Below are positions 48,701 through 60,700 of a stretch of DNA of 64,000 bases, in pieces. Below the pieces are notes generated by a model. That model was not told the origin of the DNA. It saw only the letters and a program-made list of their open reading frames with translations, and made no database searches. Made by a program: the position numbers and the translations under genes. Each line of letters starts with the position of its first letter. The stretch's first letter is position 1. The stretch is from Amborella trichopoda. Its lineage: Eukaryota; Streptophyta; Magnoliopsida; Amborellales; Amborellaceae. The stretch covers positions 4,280,351-4,344,350 of the forward strand of contig NW_006499913.1 in the NCBI RefSeq assembly GCF_000471905.2, read 5' to 3'.

Positions 48701-51700
48701 TATGGAAGGGGGCCACTGGGAACCCACCCGACCTGGGCCTTTACTAACCAAATTAATGTGGGCTCTACAAATTTCTGTTTCAGAGAATGGCTTTTATGGT
48801 TTAGCAACATTTCCGTCCAATGATATTTCTGGGCTGGAGGCCATTGTACTCGTAAAAAGGACCATTTCTATGGTTCCAAATATTTCGCATTCATTTTCAT
48901 TGGGTTTGCTGCTTCGTGTTCTTGAATATTTGTGAATTAGCCACCTGTGCTCTGGCTCTAAATATCTTGTGTCTCTCTCCATTTAGATTTGCCCCATAGT
49001 ATGTCAGGACAGGTGACCACCATAACTCAAAACCATACCTGCAATAGGTAAAGGAATATATCTGACATATCCCAATGAATATTGGAACATTTCAACACAA
49101 TTGATTGCCCCTCTGAGCTGTAATTGCATCCGACCAGCATGTAGTTCACCATTTTCCTTTTCTTTCCCTTCATGCACTTTAGGTAGGCGTGGTGATGTAA
49201 GGAGGAGGGGAAAGAAAATAAACAAAGTAGAAATATCATCGTCATCATCAAAGCCTTTTCCTAACTATTTGGGGTAGGCTATACAAATCATGGTCTGCCA
49301 TTCTGTTCTATCGAGGGCCATACCCTCAATGAGGCAAACAAACTAGAAATATAGAAGACAAAAATAAAATGTGAGATAATATACCCTCTTTCAAGGTTTG
49401 GGCGTCCACCCCAAAAAGATCTTTTCACAAGACCCAAAATAAGCCCTTCTTCTCTTCTTTATTCTTTTCTTGTCTAGTTACATATTTTTAGAATAAAACC
49501 TTGAAACCTAAAAAACCGCAATCAATATTAAATCCTAGTATTTCATCTTTTAAAAAGATTCAACTTCCAATTCTACCTCTCAATCCTCTACAACAAAAAA
49601 AAGACACAAATACCCTAAAAGGAAACTAGAAACCCAAAACGTAAACTTCAATCCCAAAAGAAATAAAAATAAAAATAAAAAACCTTAATTGCATCATTCT
49701 CCTAGGGTTGAGAGAAGCTTAACCTTGAGCTTGTTGTAACCATTGCTTCCTTCAAAGGCCACTTGAATAGTTTATGAGGATGTTCCATCATTTGTTAGGT
49801 AGTTTGTCTAAACCAATGATCAAACACTTTATATGTAACTTGTAGTGGAACTTTGGGATGTCAAACATAATTTTGATTTCTCGTTGGAGCTCCTCATGAA
49901 ACTCTGGAAGATCGAACGTGATATCGAGATCACATGGACATTCCTCCAGTCGTGGTTCCTTTTTTTTTTTTTGGATTCTTTTTTATTAAATATAGAGTTC
50001 AAAATGGACGGATCAGTAACTCCTTATGTCATGGTTCTTGTTTCAAAATTTGGTCATTACATATAGGATCAGCATTTGGAGTCGATTGTGGAGCTCGATT
50101 TTTCCCTTTAGTGAGATTTTATAACGGATCTACGTGATTACGAGCACCATTTTCTCGTTTAACGCTATTTTCTAATCGTTGCCATCGCTGATTTATTTTG
50201 CTGGTCTCTCTTCGAATATCTTATGTGGCATCATTTCTTGTATCTTTAATTTGTTGCTTCACAACCTTCATCATTTGTAGCAATATACCTTGATTGTGAA
50301 GTGGTCTAAGGAGGGTGAGGACTAAACTTTTCGTCAACCCGACCCAAGCCCAGGTAAAAGAGGTGGGTTGTGTTAGGTAAGTAGCTAATGTAAAACTTTG
50401 TCAAAACTTTCCATGAATCTTGAATCTACGTTATTTGCTTATAATAATACCCTTGATTGTGAGAGTGGGTCTTGGTACCTTCGTTATAGATGAATATTCC
50501 AAGTTTTAATACCAATTGATATAGGTACACTGATACCAATTGATGTAGGGTGGAGGGGAAAGAAAATAAACAAACCTGATAAATAAAAGATAAAAAATAA
50601 TGAGTGAGGGAATATACCCGCTTTCAAGGTCTGTAAGGGATCCACCCTTGAAAGATATTTTCAAAAGACCCAAAATAAGCCATTCTTCTCTTCTCTATTT
50701 TTTTTCCTTGTCTCATTATATATTTTTAAAAGAAAATGCTAGAACCTAACTTACTTCCTAAGAAACCCTAATCAATATTAAATCCTATCGCTTCATCTTT
50801 TAAAAAGATTAAACTTCAAATTCTACCCCTCAATCCTCTACAAAAAAAAAGGCACAAATACCATAAAAGAACCTAGAAACCCAAATAACCCCAAACCTAA
50901 ATTTCAATCTCTAATACAATAATAAAATAAAAATTAAAAAACTCTAATTGCATTAGGTGGAAACTTCCCCAACTGTTCGGCTTGGCTCAGCTCGGGCCAG
51001 TAAATGTGGCCTGGGCTTGGGCCTGAAAATCTAGGCTCAGTCTCCAATCTAGAGCAAGTTTGAGCCTGGCCCTACTATTTTTTCCTCTTTTTTTTTTATG
51101 AATTTAGAAAACGGGAAAAAATTAATATCTACTGGCATGTCCTGACCTGACTGATATCATTAATAAGGCCGAGCCGGGCTACGATGCCAAGAGCAATACT
51201 ATGCCTAGGGCACGACCCCTCTGGCCATGTTCAGGCCTGGCCGGTCCTTAACATCCCAGTCTGGGCTCGGGTCAGCTTTGCCTGACCCAGGTGCTGCATG
51301 TTGCCACCCTTAACTTTAGGTTTGGGATTTTTGATAATGAAAACTTTGTTTTCTCGTGCTAGCTATAAAAATGTTGAAACCCATGGTATATCTTTCTACC
51401 ATATCCAGTTAATTGGGAAAGCATGCCCTGCCCCTTCGCAAACTTTCTATTACATGGATCTTAGCCAAGAGCATATGTGGCTCTTCAGCCCCTGAAACTA
51501 CCATGTGCAACCCATCACCCCTTCTTAAAATAAACAATTTGAAGATGACCTAAAAGCTCAAGAAGTTCTTCAATCTAAAAGTCTTGCAGGTTCCACATAT
51601 GGGAAAATGGTTGAAAACTCGTCAAAGTTATTTCCCTTCATTTTGTTAGATTGTTTGCTGCACTTCTTTTCCATTCACATATAAATGGTATGCCTCTTCT

Positions 51701-54700
51701 TATTCTTGCTTGCCTTTTATAGGTTTGCCGAGCCATGTATATGGGAATTTATAGAATCTAGAAAATAAATAGTCTAAAGATTGTAATGGGGTGTTCTATG
51801 CATCCAGCTGATATTTGTTATAGGGATGCCTCTTTAATATACATTTAGTGAAATATGTTATGGACGATGTTTGCATCATGGTATGTCTTATGGATGTTTC
51901 ATGCAATCAAGCAAGTTAGGGAAACTGTTGCATAATGTTGCAGTCTCCCTCAGTGTGTAATCTTCTTAATTTGCAATATTTCCTTTCATCTCAGGAGTTG
52001 GAAAAGAACGAGCTGCCCTGGGAGCTATTTTATTCTTGCTGGCATTTCTTTATGCATTTTGGCGAATGGGTATTCACTTTCCAATGCCTTCCCCAGATAA
52101 AGGTATTTATGTTTATTTTGGCTGGTCTACTTTATTTTGGCCAATATTACTTTATGCTTCTTGACTGATCTCTCTGTGCTATATAACTGAGAGCGACTAT
52201 AAATATTCCTACTAGTGTGACATCAAGCCAATTTATGAGCAATGTTTTTGGTTGAAACAAGTCCTCAAGCAAAATGCAAAGAAAGAGTAATTGAACTTCC
52301 CTATGAACAGTCTTCATAAGCATCTTGTTTAATTTAGTAAAGATGAATTTAGTGTTTCTTTCTAATGTTTTAAATTCTCTTTTTTTGTCTCAACATGAGT
52401 GTTAAAGCTTCTTCATTTGGTGTTTCAGATTTTCTTTTTCCCCTTGCATTATTGACCTAAGGAAAAAAAGTGAGGTCGGAGGTCATAGATACATTCGTAG
52501 GATTAGTATATTTGAAGTGAAATAATCTTTTGAGAAGGACGAAGGTATGAAAGGCTTTAGGACCAGATGGTTCCCCGATAGAGGCTTGGAAGTGCATGAG
52601 AGAGATTGACATATTCTGACTGACCAAGTTGTTCAACAAGATATTGAGAACAAAGAAATGCTAGACGAATGGAGAAAAAGTATCGTCATACCATGAACAA
52701 AGGTGATATGCAGAATTGTACGAACTATCGAAGGATCAAATTTACTAGCCATACTACGAAGTTGTGTGAGAGAGTGATTGAGCAACGACTAAGACATGAA
52801 ACGAGTGTATCAGAAAATCAATTCAGCTTTATGCCAAGGAGGTCAATAATTTAAGCTATTTTCCTACTTAGGCAACTGATTGAGAAGTTTAAGGAGAAGA
52901 AAAAGAAACCTCCACATGGTCTTTGTTGATTTGGAGAAAGCATATGATAGGTACCTAAAGAGTTAATTTGGTGGGTGTTGGACAAAAAAGGAGTCTTTAG
53001 ATGGTATAATGAAGTGGTGAGAGATATGTACGGGGAAATGCTAGCTAGTGTGAGGGCAACTAGTTGAGAGACGACTTCTTAGATATAATAGGCCTTCTGG
53101 GGACAATGTTGAGCACATCTCTTTTGTTTTGGTTATAGACGAGTTAACTGGGCATCTGTAGGATGAGGCCCTGTAGTGTATATTATGTGCGGATGACATA
53201 GTTTTGATTGATGAGATTAGAGGAGGCATTAACGTAAAGTTATAACTTTGGAGGTATGCTCTAGAATCTAAAGGGTTTAAAATTCGCCAGACTAGTACAA
53301 AATATATGGAATGCGAGTTGGTAGCTATAGGAGTAGAAACGAGGAAGTAGTTAAGATTGATGACTAAGAAATGCCTAAAAGATATTATTTTCAAAATATT
53401 GGGTCAATGGTCTAGTAGAATTGAGAGATTGTTCACATGTCGCGCATAGTATAGAGCTAGGTGGGCAAAGTGGAGATGTGCATCCAAAGTTTTATGTGGT
53501 CGTTGCATACCAATGAAAGTAAAAGAGACATTTTATAGGACGGTTGTAAGACCAGCCATGCTTTATGGAACGGAATATTGGGTGGTCAAGAAACAATATA
53601 TCCATAGGATGAATGTAGTTGGGATGAGGATGTTATGATGGATGAATGGCAAGATAGGAAAGGATAGAATTTGGAATGAATGCATACAAGAGAACTTAGG
53701 GGAGGCTCCAATAGGCTATAAGGTAAGGGAAAGTAGACTTAGGTGGGCTGGCCATGTGCAATGTAAACCTAATACAACATGGGTTAGAAGGGTTGATTTT
53801 GTACTAGTGGAAGGATTTAAAAGAGCAAGGGGAAGGCCTAAAAGGACATAGATGGAGGTAGTGAGAAGAGATAAGTTGACTTATGGTTGGACTAAGGGTA
53901 TGGCCCTTGATAGAGCAAAATGGTGGAACACGATTCATATTGCATCCCTAAATAGTTGGGATAAGGCTCGGGTGATGATGAATTAACTCAAGAAACAAAA
54001 TGGGAATGTGTTTTGCTAAGTAGATGCATGGTTGATGTTTATTTAAGATTGTCAGAGAATACAATGTAACATAATGAGGGAATATCATAAACTACCAACT
54101 AGTAGTGTGGAGCCTTGTAGTCATTAATGGGCTATTTGCAATTCTTCGGGGGCAGAAGTTAGAACTTAGAACCCTGCTGACAGTCATGATAACTTTCCTC
54201 CACTTCTTCGTAGGTACCTTGATGTGGATGGTGATTCCATTAACTCCATTACATGAGCCCTTTGAATGATAGTTTATCCTTAGAAAATTAAAATTTCATG
54301 GAAGATTTTTAGAGGGGTGCCTTGATACGTATTTCTATCTCCCATGTTCATAGAAAGTCTAATTGTTAGTTGGGTCTCCGTGCTAGGAGATTTGGAACTC
54401 TCAATTATCTCCTTCTGACTTGACCTTTACTTGCTTTTTGTTTATTTGTTTATGTACTTATTTATGTATTGTCGTTCCTTTTAATTATCTTTTTTGAGTA
54501 GGTTAGAAGTAGAGTCTTCTTTTCTCACTTTCATTTATTTTTCTGGTTACGTCGCCTTGCTCGTGTGCATTTGCAGTAATGTTTTCTGGTTATGACTTAT
54601 ACTTTTATGCAGCAATTGAAAGTAGGACTATGTGACCCAAGCAAGTATATACCGATTAAAATTTTGCTTCCTTTTTCTTTATTTTACCACGTGGATCACT

Positions 54701-57700
54701 TACAAGTGTCCTAATACAATAAATGAACCAATAAAAACACAAATAATGTGAATGACTCTCACATGCTGGCCATCAAAACAAAATCTCATTCATAACATGA
54801 ATCCGAAAATTACATAATACTTGAAAAAATAAGAAGACATGAAATAAAGCATGACCACAGACCTTGCCTCAGGTTACCCCTAAGGACTTTTCACACCCCA
54901 CACCGGGTCTCCTCCACCAATGGTGCAAAGGATTTAGGTCCAAACTTGTCTCATAACTTGGGAAGCCTAGGAAAAAACACCAGAGAGCACGACATTGGTT
55001 AGGGCTAAACCAAAGCACAACTCATGTGCACAACTCAACACATATGGGCCAGGGTGTCCCACTCCTTGTGGCTTGATCGTGCATCCCGTAGGGTTTCTCA
55101 ACTTCCTAAACCCGAAGTTAGCAAGAGAGATTAGAGAGGGGCGTGCCAGCCCTAGGGTTCAGAGGGAGAGAGAGGGGCTAAGTCAAGGTGTAAGTATTTA
55201 TAACATGGAGGCTAGGGTTTTGAAGGTTAGGGCTTTGCCATCATTGTGACACTGAATCTTATTCTTTGATCATGTAAACCTGTGAGGTGAAGAGATCTCA
55301 TCCATTCATTCCTTAGATCAACCATCTTGATAAAAGGAAGGAGGTGGAAACATTATTCTGCAGTTTCTGTAAATCTATTTTCGTCAAATATTGTGTAGAA
55401 AAAACAATATATTTATGCAAATCAATTTCAATTAGTCTCTTACACTTTCCTATTTGAAATCAATCAAAATCTTTGCAAAACACTTTCCATAAATTTCAAA
55501 CAAAGTGCATGGCTTCATTCATAAGCCACCAGAATAGGAAAGAGAGGCGAAGTGGGCGTCCCACTCATATGAGGCCCTTGTGGGCCCCAAGCTCCACTTG
55601 TGATGGGTCCAAAATAATCCCGATGGGCACACCTTAATTTATATTTTAGAACATTAAAAGGAATTTTATAAACCATTTAGCATTTTATTTTATTGTCTGA
55701 TTAAATAAATCCATAAATCTATTAAAAAATTATTTTTCAATAAAATAAAATACTTAGAGAAATCTAAAAATTTATTTTAATTGTCTAAAATATAATTAAA
55801 ACATAATTAAACATATTTAAGAAGATTTGATGGGAATTGCATCTATAGAGTTAGGATTATAACAAATAAACTACGGACTCCATCTTTTCTAGAAACCGTA
55901 TCTCACTACACCTTTTCAAATTAGCCCAATAGTTCCTATAACCCAATAACCTTTAGTAGGGGTTCATTATTTGATTATCAAAGTCAGCCAATAAAGGAAG
56001 GAGACATAATCCTAGTCCATGGTCCCTCCCTGAGGACAAGTCCATACCCCATTCCAATACTATGCTCTATTGTCCTTCTAACACAGTCCAGTGTTGCGAG
56101 GACTTATCTCTTCGGCACATGTACGCAATACACACCCTTGGCCACTTCCTGGACGGCTATTTAGTGTACATGTCGTGTGATGGTAATGATGAGGAGTTTG
56201 ACCCTTGTCCTCTCCGTCTAACCATCACACACAGGGGTCACATCCAATCCCTTGGCCAACCGCTCCAGGCACAACTTCGACCTCATCAAGGGATAACCCC
56301 ATATTGAAACCCTTATCGGTTGTGCTCAAAATGCCAGGGCTGCAGCTTTTAGACATCAACTTGAGCCATAGCCAGTCAAAGCTCAGGTGTGTCTCTTCTC
56401 AGCATTAGTAATGCCTCATAGTCCAATATGGACCACACTCCCATTGGAGCCAACATTTCACTATAATAATTTCAGTACATGCTCTCATAAAGCCTTTAAA
56501 TGGCCACATAATCCCGTTACCAATTTGACCTTTCTTAATGGATAAAATTAATACACAGCCTTCCTACAATTCTGTAGTTAAAAGGTTGGACTCATCAGTC
56601 CATTAGGTGATGAAATTTAACTATTTGCATATGATTGATAGAGATTAGATAATTCCTTTGCTTGACCAAATTCTAAATTTCGATATAATTAGCTTCTATG
56701 TGCTGAATGAAATGCTAGTTTGGCCAGTTTATGATTGAAACAGGTCATCCTCTTGTATACACTATACTTCACATTTTTTTGGGATTTTGTAGTACCAGTC
56801 AACCTCCTTTCTTGTGAGCATCCATGATGTTGTTGCCGGCTTGCATTGTCAGGTGTATAACTTGGATGGAAAAGGACATTACCCACTTGTTGCCTGAATA
56901 GTAGCATAGAAACTCGAACAGATGACTGAACTTCAGCCTGGGTGAATTCGCAAGCTACCTGATGTGGGCCATGCACTGAATTGTAGACTTCGATTCGTAA
57001 TGGCAGACTTGCTCAAGTCAAATGACATTGGCAACTCCTACTCGAGTCCCTAAAAGATACCTTTGGTAGTATTTGGAAAGCCTAAGGTGGTCAGGCTTGA
57101 GGGTTTGGCTCATTAGGACCATACCGAAACCTACTGCTGACCTGAAAGACACATTTTTATTGGTTTTGCTGAAAAAGAGATGCTTCAAACTTGATTTCAG
57201 AGTCCCAAACAGAAAATGTTGAAATTTGTTTTTTTGGAAAATGTTAAACGGTGAAAATGTTGAAGTTTGTTGTTTTTCTTTTCTGAACCATTGATGGGCA
57301 ACCAACAGTGGAGCACCATGAAGAGCTGATGGTGCACACGTCCTATCATGTTAAAGTTTTGATGGTAATTAATGCAATTTATTTTCTTGAAGTTGCTTGT
57401 TTTATTTGAATTTCTTCTCAATAGATGAACCTCTAAGCAAAAGTCTCATGGATCACTTACATTGGAGATTATAGAAAGTTACTAATTTTTGCCGCGTTGC
57501 AGTTTGTGCAGCCTGACCCAACATACCTACTGATGGATCTTGTTTTGCGACATTATTTTTATCGAACTGTGGGCATCAGTATCTGTTTTACATATTGGGG
57601 TTGTTATGTGTTTTACATTTTGGGATTGCTTAGGAATTTCTAAGGGGAGTCGGTTTGGGCTATCCAAGTTGAAGGTTCCTGCAGGGGGTAATGGTGGATG

Positions 57701-60700
57701 GTGAGAACAGAAGCAACATGAAGATCGTTGTGGGGATATGCAGGCCAATGCTTGGTACTAGTCTGATGCTGGTAAATGATTCAGATAAATTCATGATTGG
57801 AAAGCAGGGTGGCAAAGGACTCCCTCAATGAGGTTAACCAAAGCAAAGGTCAGGGGCTTACTCAAGGAATTGATATTCTAGATGCTTGGCTCCACATGAG
57901 ATTAGGTGGCCACAAGATCATGGGATGGGGTTCCAGTGGGATTAAGTACTGGAGCCCTTTCTAGGTGTCGGACTTGTGCACGTGAGGCTTGTATATTTGG
58001 ATGCATGTGAGGCTTGTATATTTGGATTCCTTGGAAATACTTCTGTTTACCTCCAGTGCTTGTTGCATAAAGCTTTAGTAATTTAAATAGAAATAAAAGA
58101 AGATTGTCCTCAACCACTTGGCATGAGCATCAGTGTTCGCAAAACCGGCCGATCTAACCGCTAACCGACCAGTTAGATCTCCGGTTTTGGTGATCAACCA
58201 GTATTTTATACGTTAAATAAATTAATACTTCCAATTTGTATCATATGCGTTATGTTGGTTTATTGGATAGCATTAACGAGTACCTTTTACCTTAATCAGC
58301 TTCGAATCCCGCTAGTGTTCCTTTTTTATAAGAATTTGTTCATAAAATCATTTCATTGGTTCAAAAATATTTATTCTCTTTCAATGAAGTCCTCTATTAC
58401 TAGACACACTAACCAATATGCCATTAATTACTTAATTGATAAAAATAAGGGCCAATATTATATATAACATAATGTTTTTTTCATTTTCTTTAAAAAAAAA
58501 AAAGATCATTTTCTTTAAAAAGAAAAAGAGTTGGTCTAGTCGATTTTTTTAACACTATTTTAATATTCTTTACATTATGGTAAAAATGAAAAACCATTTT
58601 GGTCATTGATACTTACTTTATATTTTTCTATCTTTTTCATAAAATTTTAAAAATACCTCTAGGCACAAATCGACTCGTTAAAATCCATTTTCTCATCAAC
58701 TTTCAACTTCATTTGAGTGTGTTTTGTTTTAATCACATTCTTTATATGCTTTTCATATTTTAGAAGATTTTTTTGTATTTTTTTTATTTTTTCAACACTT
58801 TTTTTATCATTCGAGACTTGCCCGGTTAGAGCGGTTGAATCGGCCGGTTTACCGGTTAGGCCGGTTAAATCACTTCCAGGCCCATGTCCGGCTAACGGTG
58901 ATTTAACATAAAGAAAGAAAAACAAAAAGGCAATGTCTTCACTGTTAAATATTCTAGATTTTATGGTTTGAGTAACCTGGTATTTATCCAAAGAAAATAA
59001 AAGACAAAAACAAGAGTAATATCCAGAACTATCTAAGGAGATCACACAACAGGTTTGAGTGAAGAAAATTACCATTCAGAAACCTTTTAGGGCTGTCTTG
59101 TATTTGGCTCGATGTGTGCATGTAGTAATCGTTGATGGAATTGCTTTTATCTAATAGTATCTAACTAGATGAATGCTTCTTATTTGCTTCCTTTGTTATG
59201 CACATGCAGAAAGGTTGTAATCCTTGACACAGCTTGCGATCTGCTCATGCAGTTTCATTGTAGATTGATTCTGCATAATGTTTCTTTTTAGTGAAATTGA
59301 TTCTGCGTAGTTTAGATCTCTCTTTCTCAATTGTAGCATTTTGAATATATTCTTTAATGCTACCAACAGTGGGGTTTTTGGCCATGTCATGTGATGCAGC
59401 TTTCCTGTGCGTGATTTGCTTCCCAGCGAATTAATTTGTTATAGTTTCTTCAATGTTCATTTGATGGACCCTGTTCCATTTCTTTTACCAGGTTTTTTCA
59501 CAATGCCGCAATTGGTCAGCAGAATTGGAGTGATAGGTGTCACTGTCATGGCTGTGCTATCTGGCTTTGGAGCTGTTAATCTACCATATAGCTATTTATC
59601 TCTCTTCATCAGGTTACTTGAATAGATTACTAGCTTCAAGAGTTGCAATGTGCATTCCTATGAAGATAAAAATAATTGTATATTTCTCAAGATAAAAAGT
59701 TGTAGAGCAACTGTTCCTTACAATTTTTGCTGTTTCACTGTACAGCTCATGCTGTTTCGACCACTAAATGAGCTATTCATATCATTTCATAAGTATGGCA
59801 TATGTCAGTTTTCTGGATCCAGTTTTTCCTGATCTATTATTTTTATTATATTCCAATGTACGATAAAAATATCTTATGGAAATTCTGTTTGAAGGAAGGA
59901 AATGTCCTTTTGAGGCACATTGTGGGCTCAGAGTGGGGCAGGGCAGATCTCGAATTAGAGTATGTCGAGGAATTGTCACCCTGAATACAACTGCCATGGG
60001 TTCTGAATATCCTCTTCATGACTGAATCCAACTAATTCCCCATTGAAGATTTATTAACATACTCTAACTCTTCCATCAGGACGAGTATTTTCTGATTTGA
60101 ACAGGAAATCACTCCTATTTGACTGGAATTTTGAACCCCCCAAAGGGATGGTGGCTTCACCACTAGCTTGTTCTCCTCCTGGGTACTGTATGGCCACATT
60201 TTTCTTAAAGTCTACTGTGGAAATTTAGTAAAACAAGTTCTTTGCTGAACCCGAAGGGCACCCAGCCACGGAGAATTAAATAATTCCTTCGTCACACTGC
60301 CCTCACCCTTGCTTTTTAGCAGGCAAGACCAGGAAAAAAAACGTTTGCTTACTCTGCTCTGTCGTACAACTCCCTCCGGAGCAGCACCTCTAGGAGGCAT
60401 GTGAATTTAAGACTGTGACTTTCAAAGTTTCCCACTGGCAATTCTGTCTTCCAGTGTTGCTTAATTTCTGCTGATTGGGAGCTTGCTGGCTATGAATCCA
60501 TGAAAAGATGTAGCTAATGCTGACAATAACTAACCTCTAGTTTCATGCTATCCTCTTTCTTGTGTTCTGACTTTGAGATTATCTGCACGAAACTTTGAAA
60601 CAAAGGAGAGAGAGAGAGAGAGAGTGCAAAAATGCACAAGGATGGAGAGAAAATGGTTATGTTTTATTAAACTTGTGATGCCTACCACATGAACCGTTCT

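Larger units (their letters stand above)
39669..48985 (-). mobile_element. L1-type LINE, minus strand, split by two hAT insertions
   Basis: Reverse-strand pieces read in L1 ORF2 order from right to left. They are a [17 protein letters not shown] block (about 48500-48560), an AFVG..-like block and [11 protein letters not shown] (about 45428-45459), a [17 protein letters not shown] block (YADD box altered, 45174-45188), [20 protein letters not shown] followed by KHKLLAWK (about 41550-41640), and [20 protein letters not shown] then LLGKW (about 41300-41360). The pieces are 48457-48985, 45067-45615 and 39669-41696; 41705-45058 and 45624-48448 are later insertions. Frameshifts and stops show it is dead. 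Both outer limits are approximate. A T-run at 39669-39679 may be the poly(A) end. Confidence 0.8.
49193..50952 (-). mobile_element. TRIM-like LTR retrotransposon, minus orientation
   Basis: Two direct repeats, 49193-49693 and 50541-50952, share most of their sequence (for example CCAAAATAAGCC, AATATTAAATCCTA, CTTTTAAAAAGATT). On the minus strand each starts TGCAATTA and ends ACATCA (TG...CA). Next to the right LTR the minus strand reads AT then TGGTATCAG (50530-50538), the initiator-Met tRNA primer-binding site. Next to the left LTR it reads AGGAGAATGA, a plausible polypurine tract. The ~850-bp interior has no gag or pol. No clear 5-bp target duplication was found. Confidence 0.75.
38751..51994 (+). 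other. COLD1 intron 2 (13.2 kb)
   Basis: Donor GTAAGTC at 38751, acceptor CATCTCAG at 51994. About 39.7-51.3 kb is nested transposon. 38751-39668 and 51312-51994 hold nothing I recognise apart from AT-rich intron sequence. Confidence 0.8.
52103..59491 (+). other. COLD1 intron 3
   Basis: 7.4 kb. Contains the RTE LINE, the unclassified 54.6-56.6 kb stretch and the hAT element at 58131. 56600-58120 and 58910-59490 hold no recognised gene or repeat; a short direct duplication of GTGAGGCTTGTATATTTGG sits at 57982-58025. Confidence 0.75.

Noticed and set aside
58252-58467. Possible plastid-like fragment with TTCGAATCCC resembling a tRNA T-loop
   Set aside because: No acceptor stem, anticodon arm or CCA-side pairing could be drawn; no plastid gene recognised.
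59782-60031. Overlapping ORFs on both strands in COLD1 intron 4
   Set aside because: No homology recognised; the COLD1 exon structure is complete without them.
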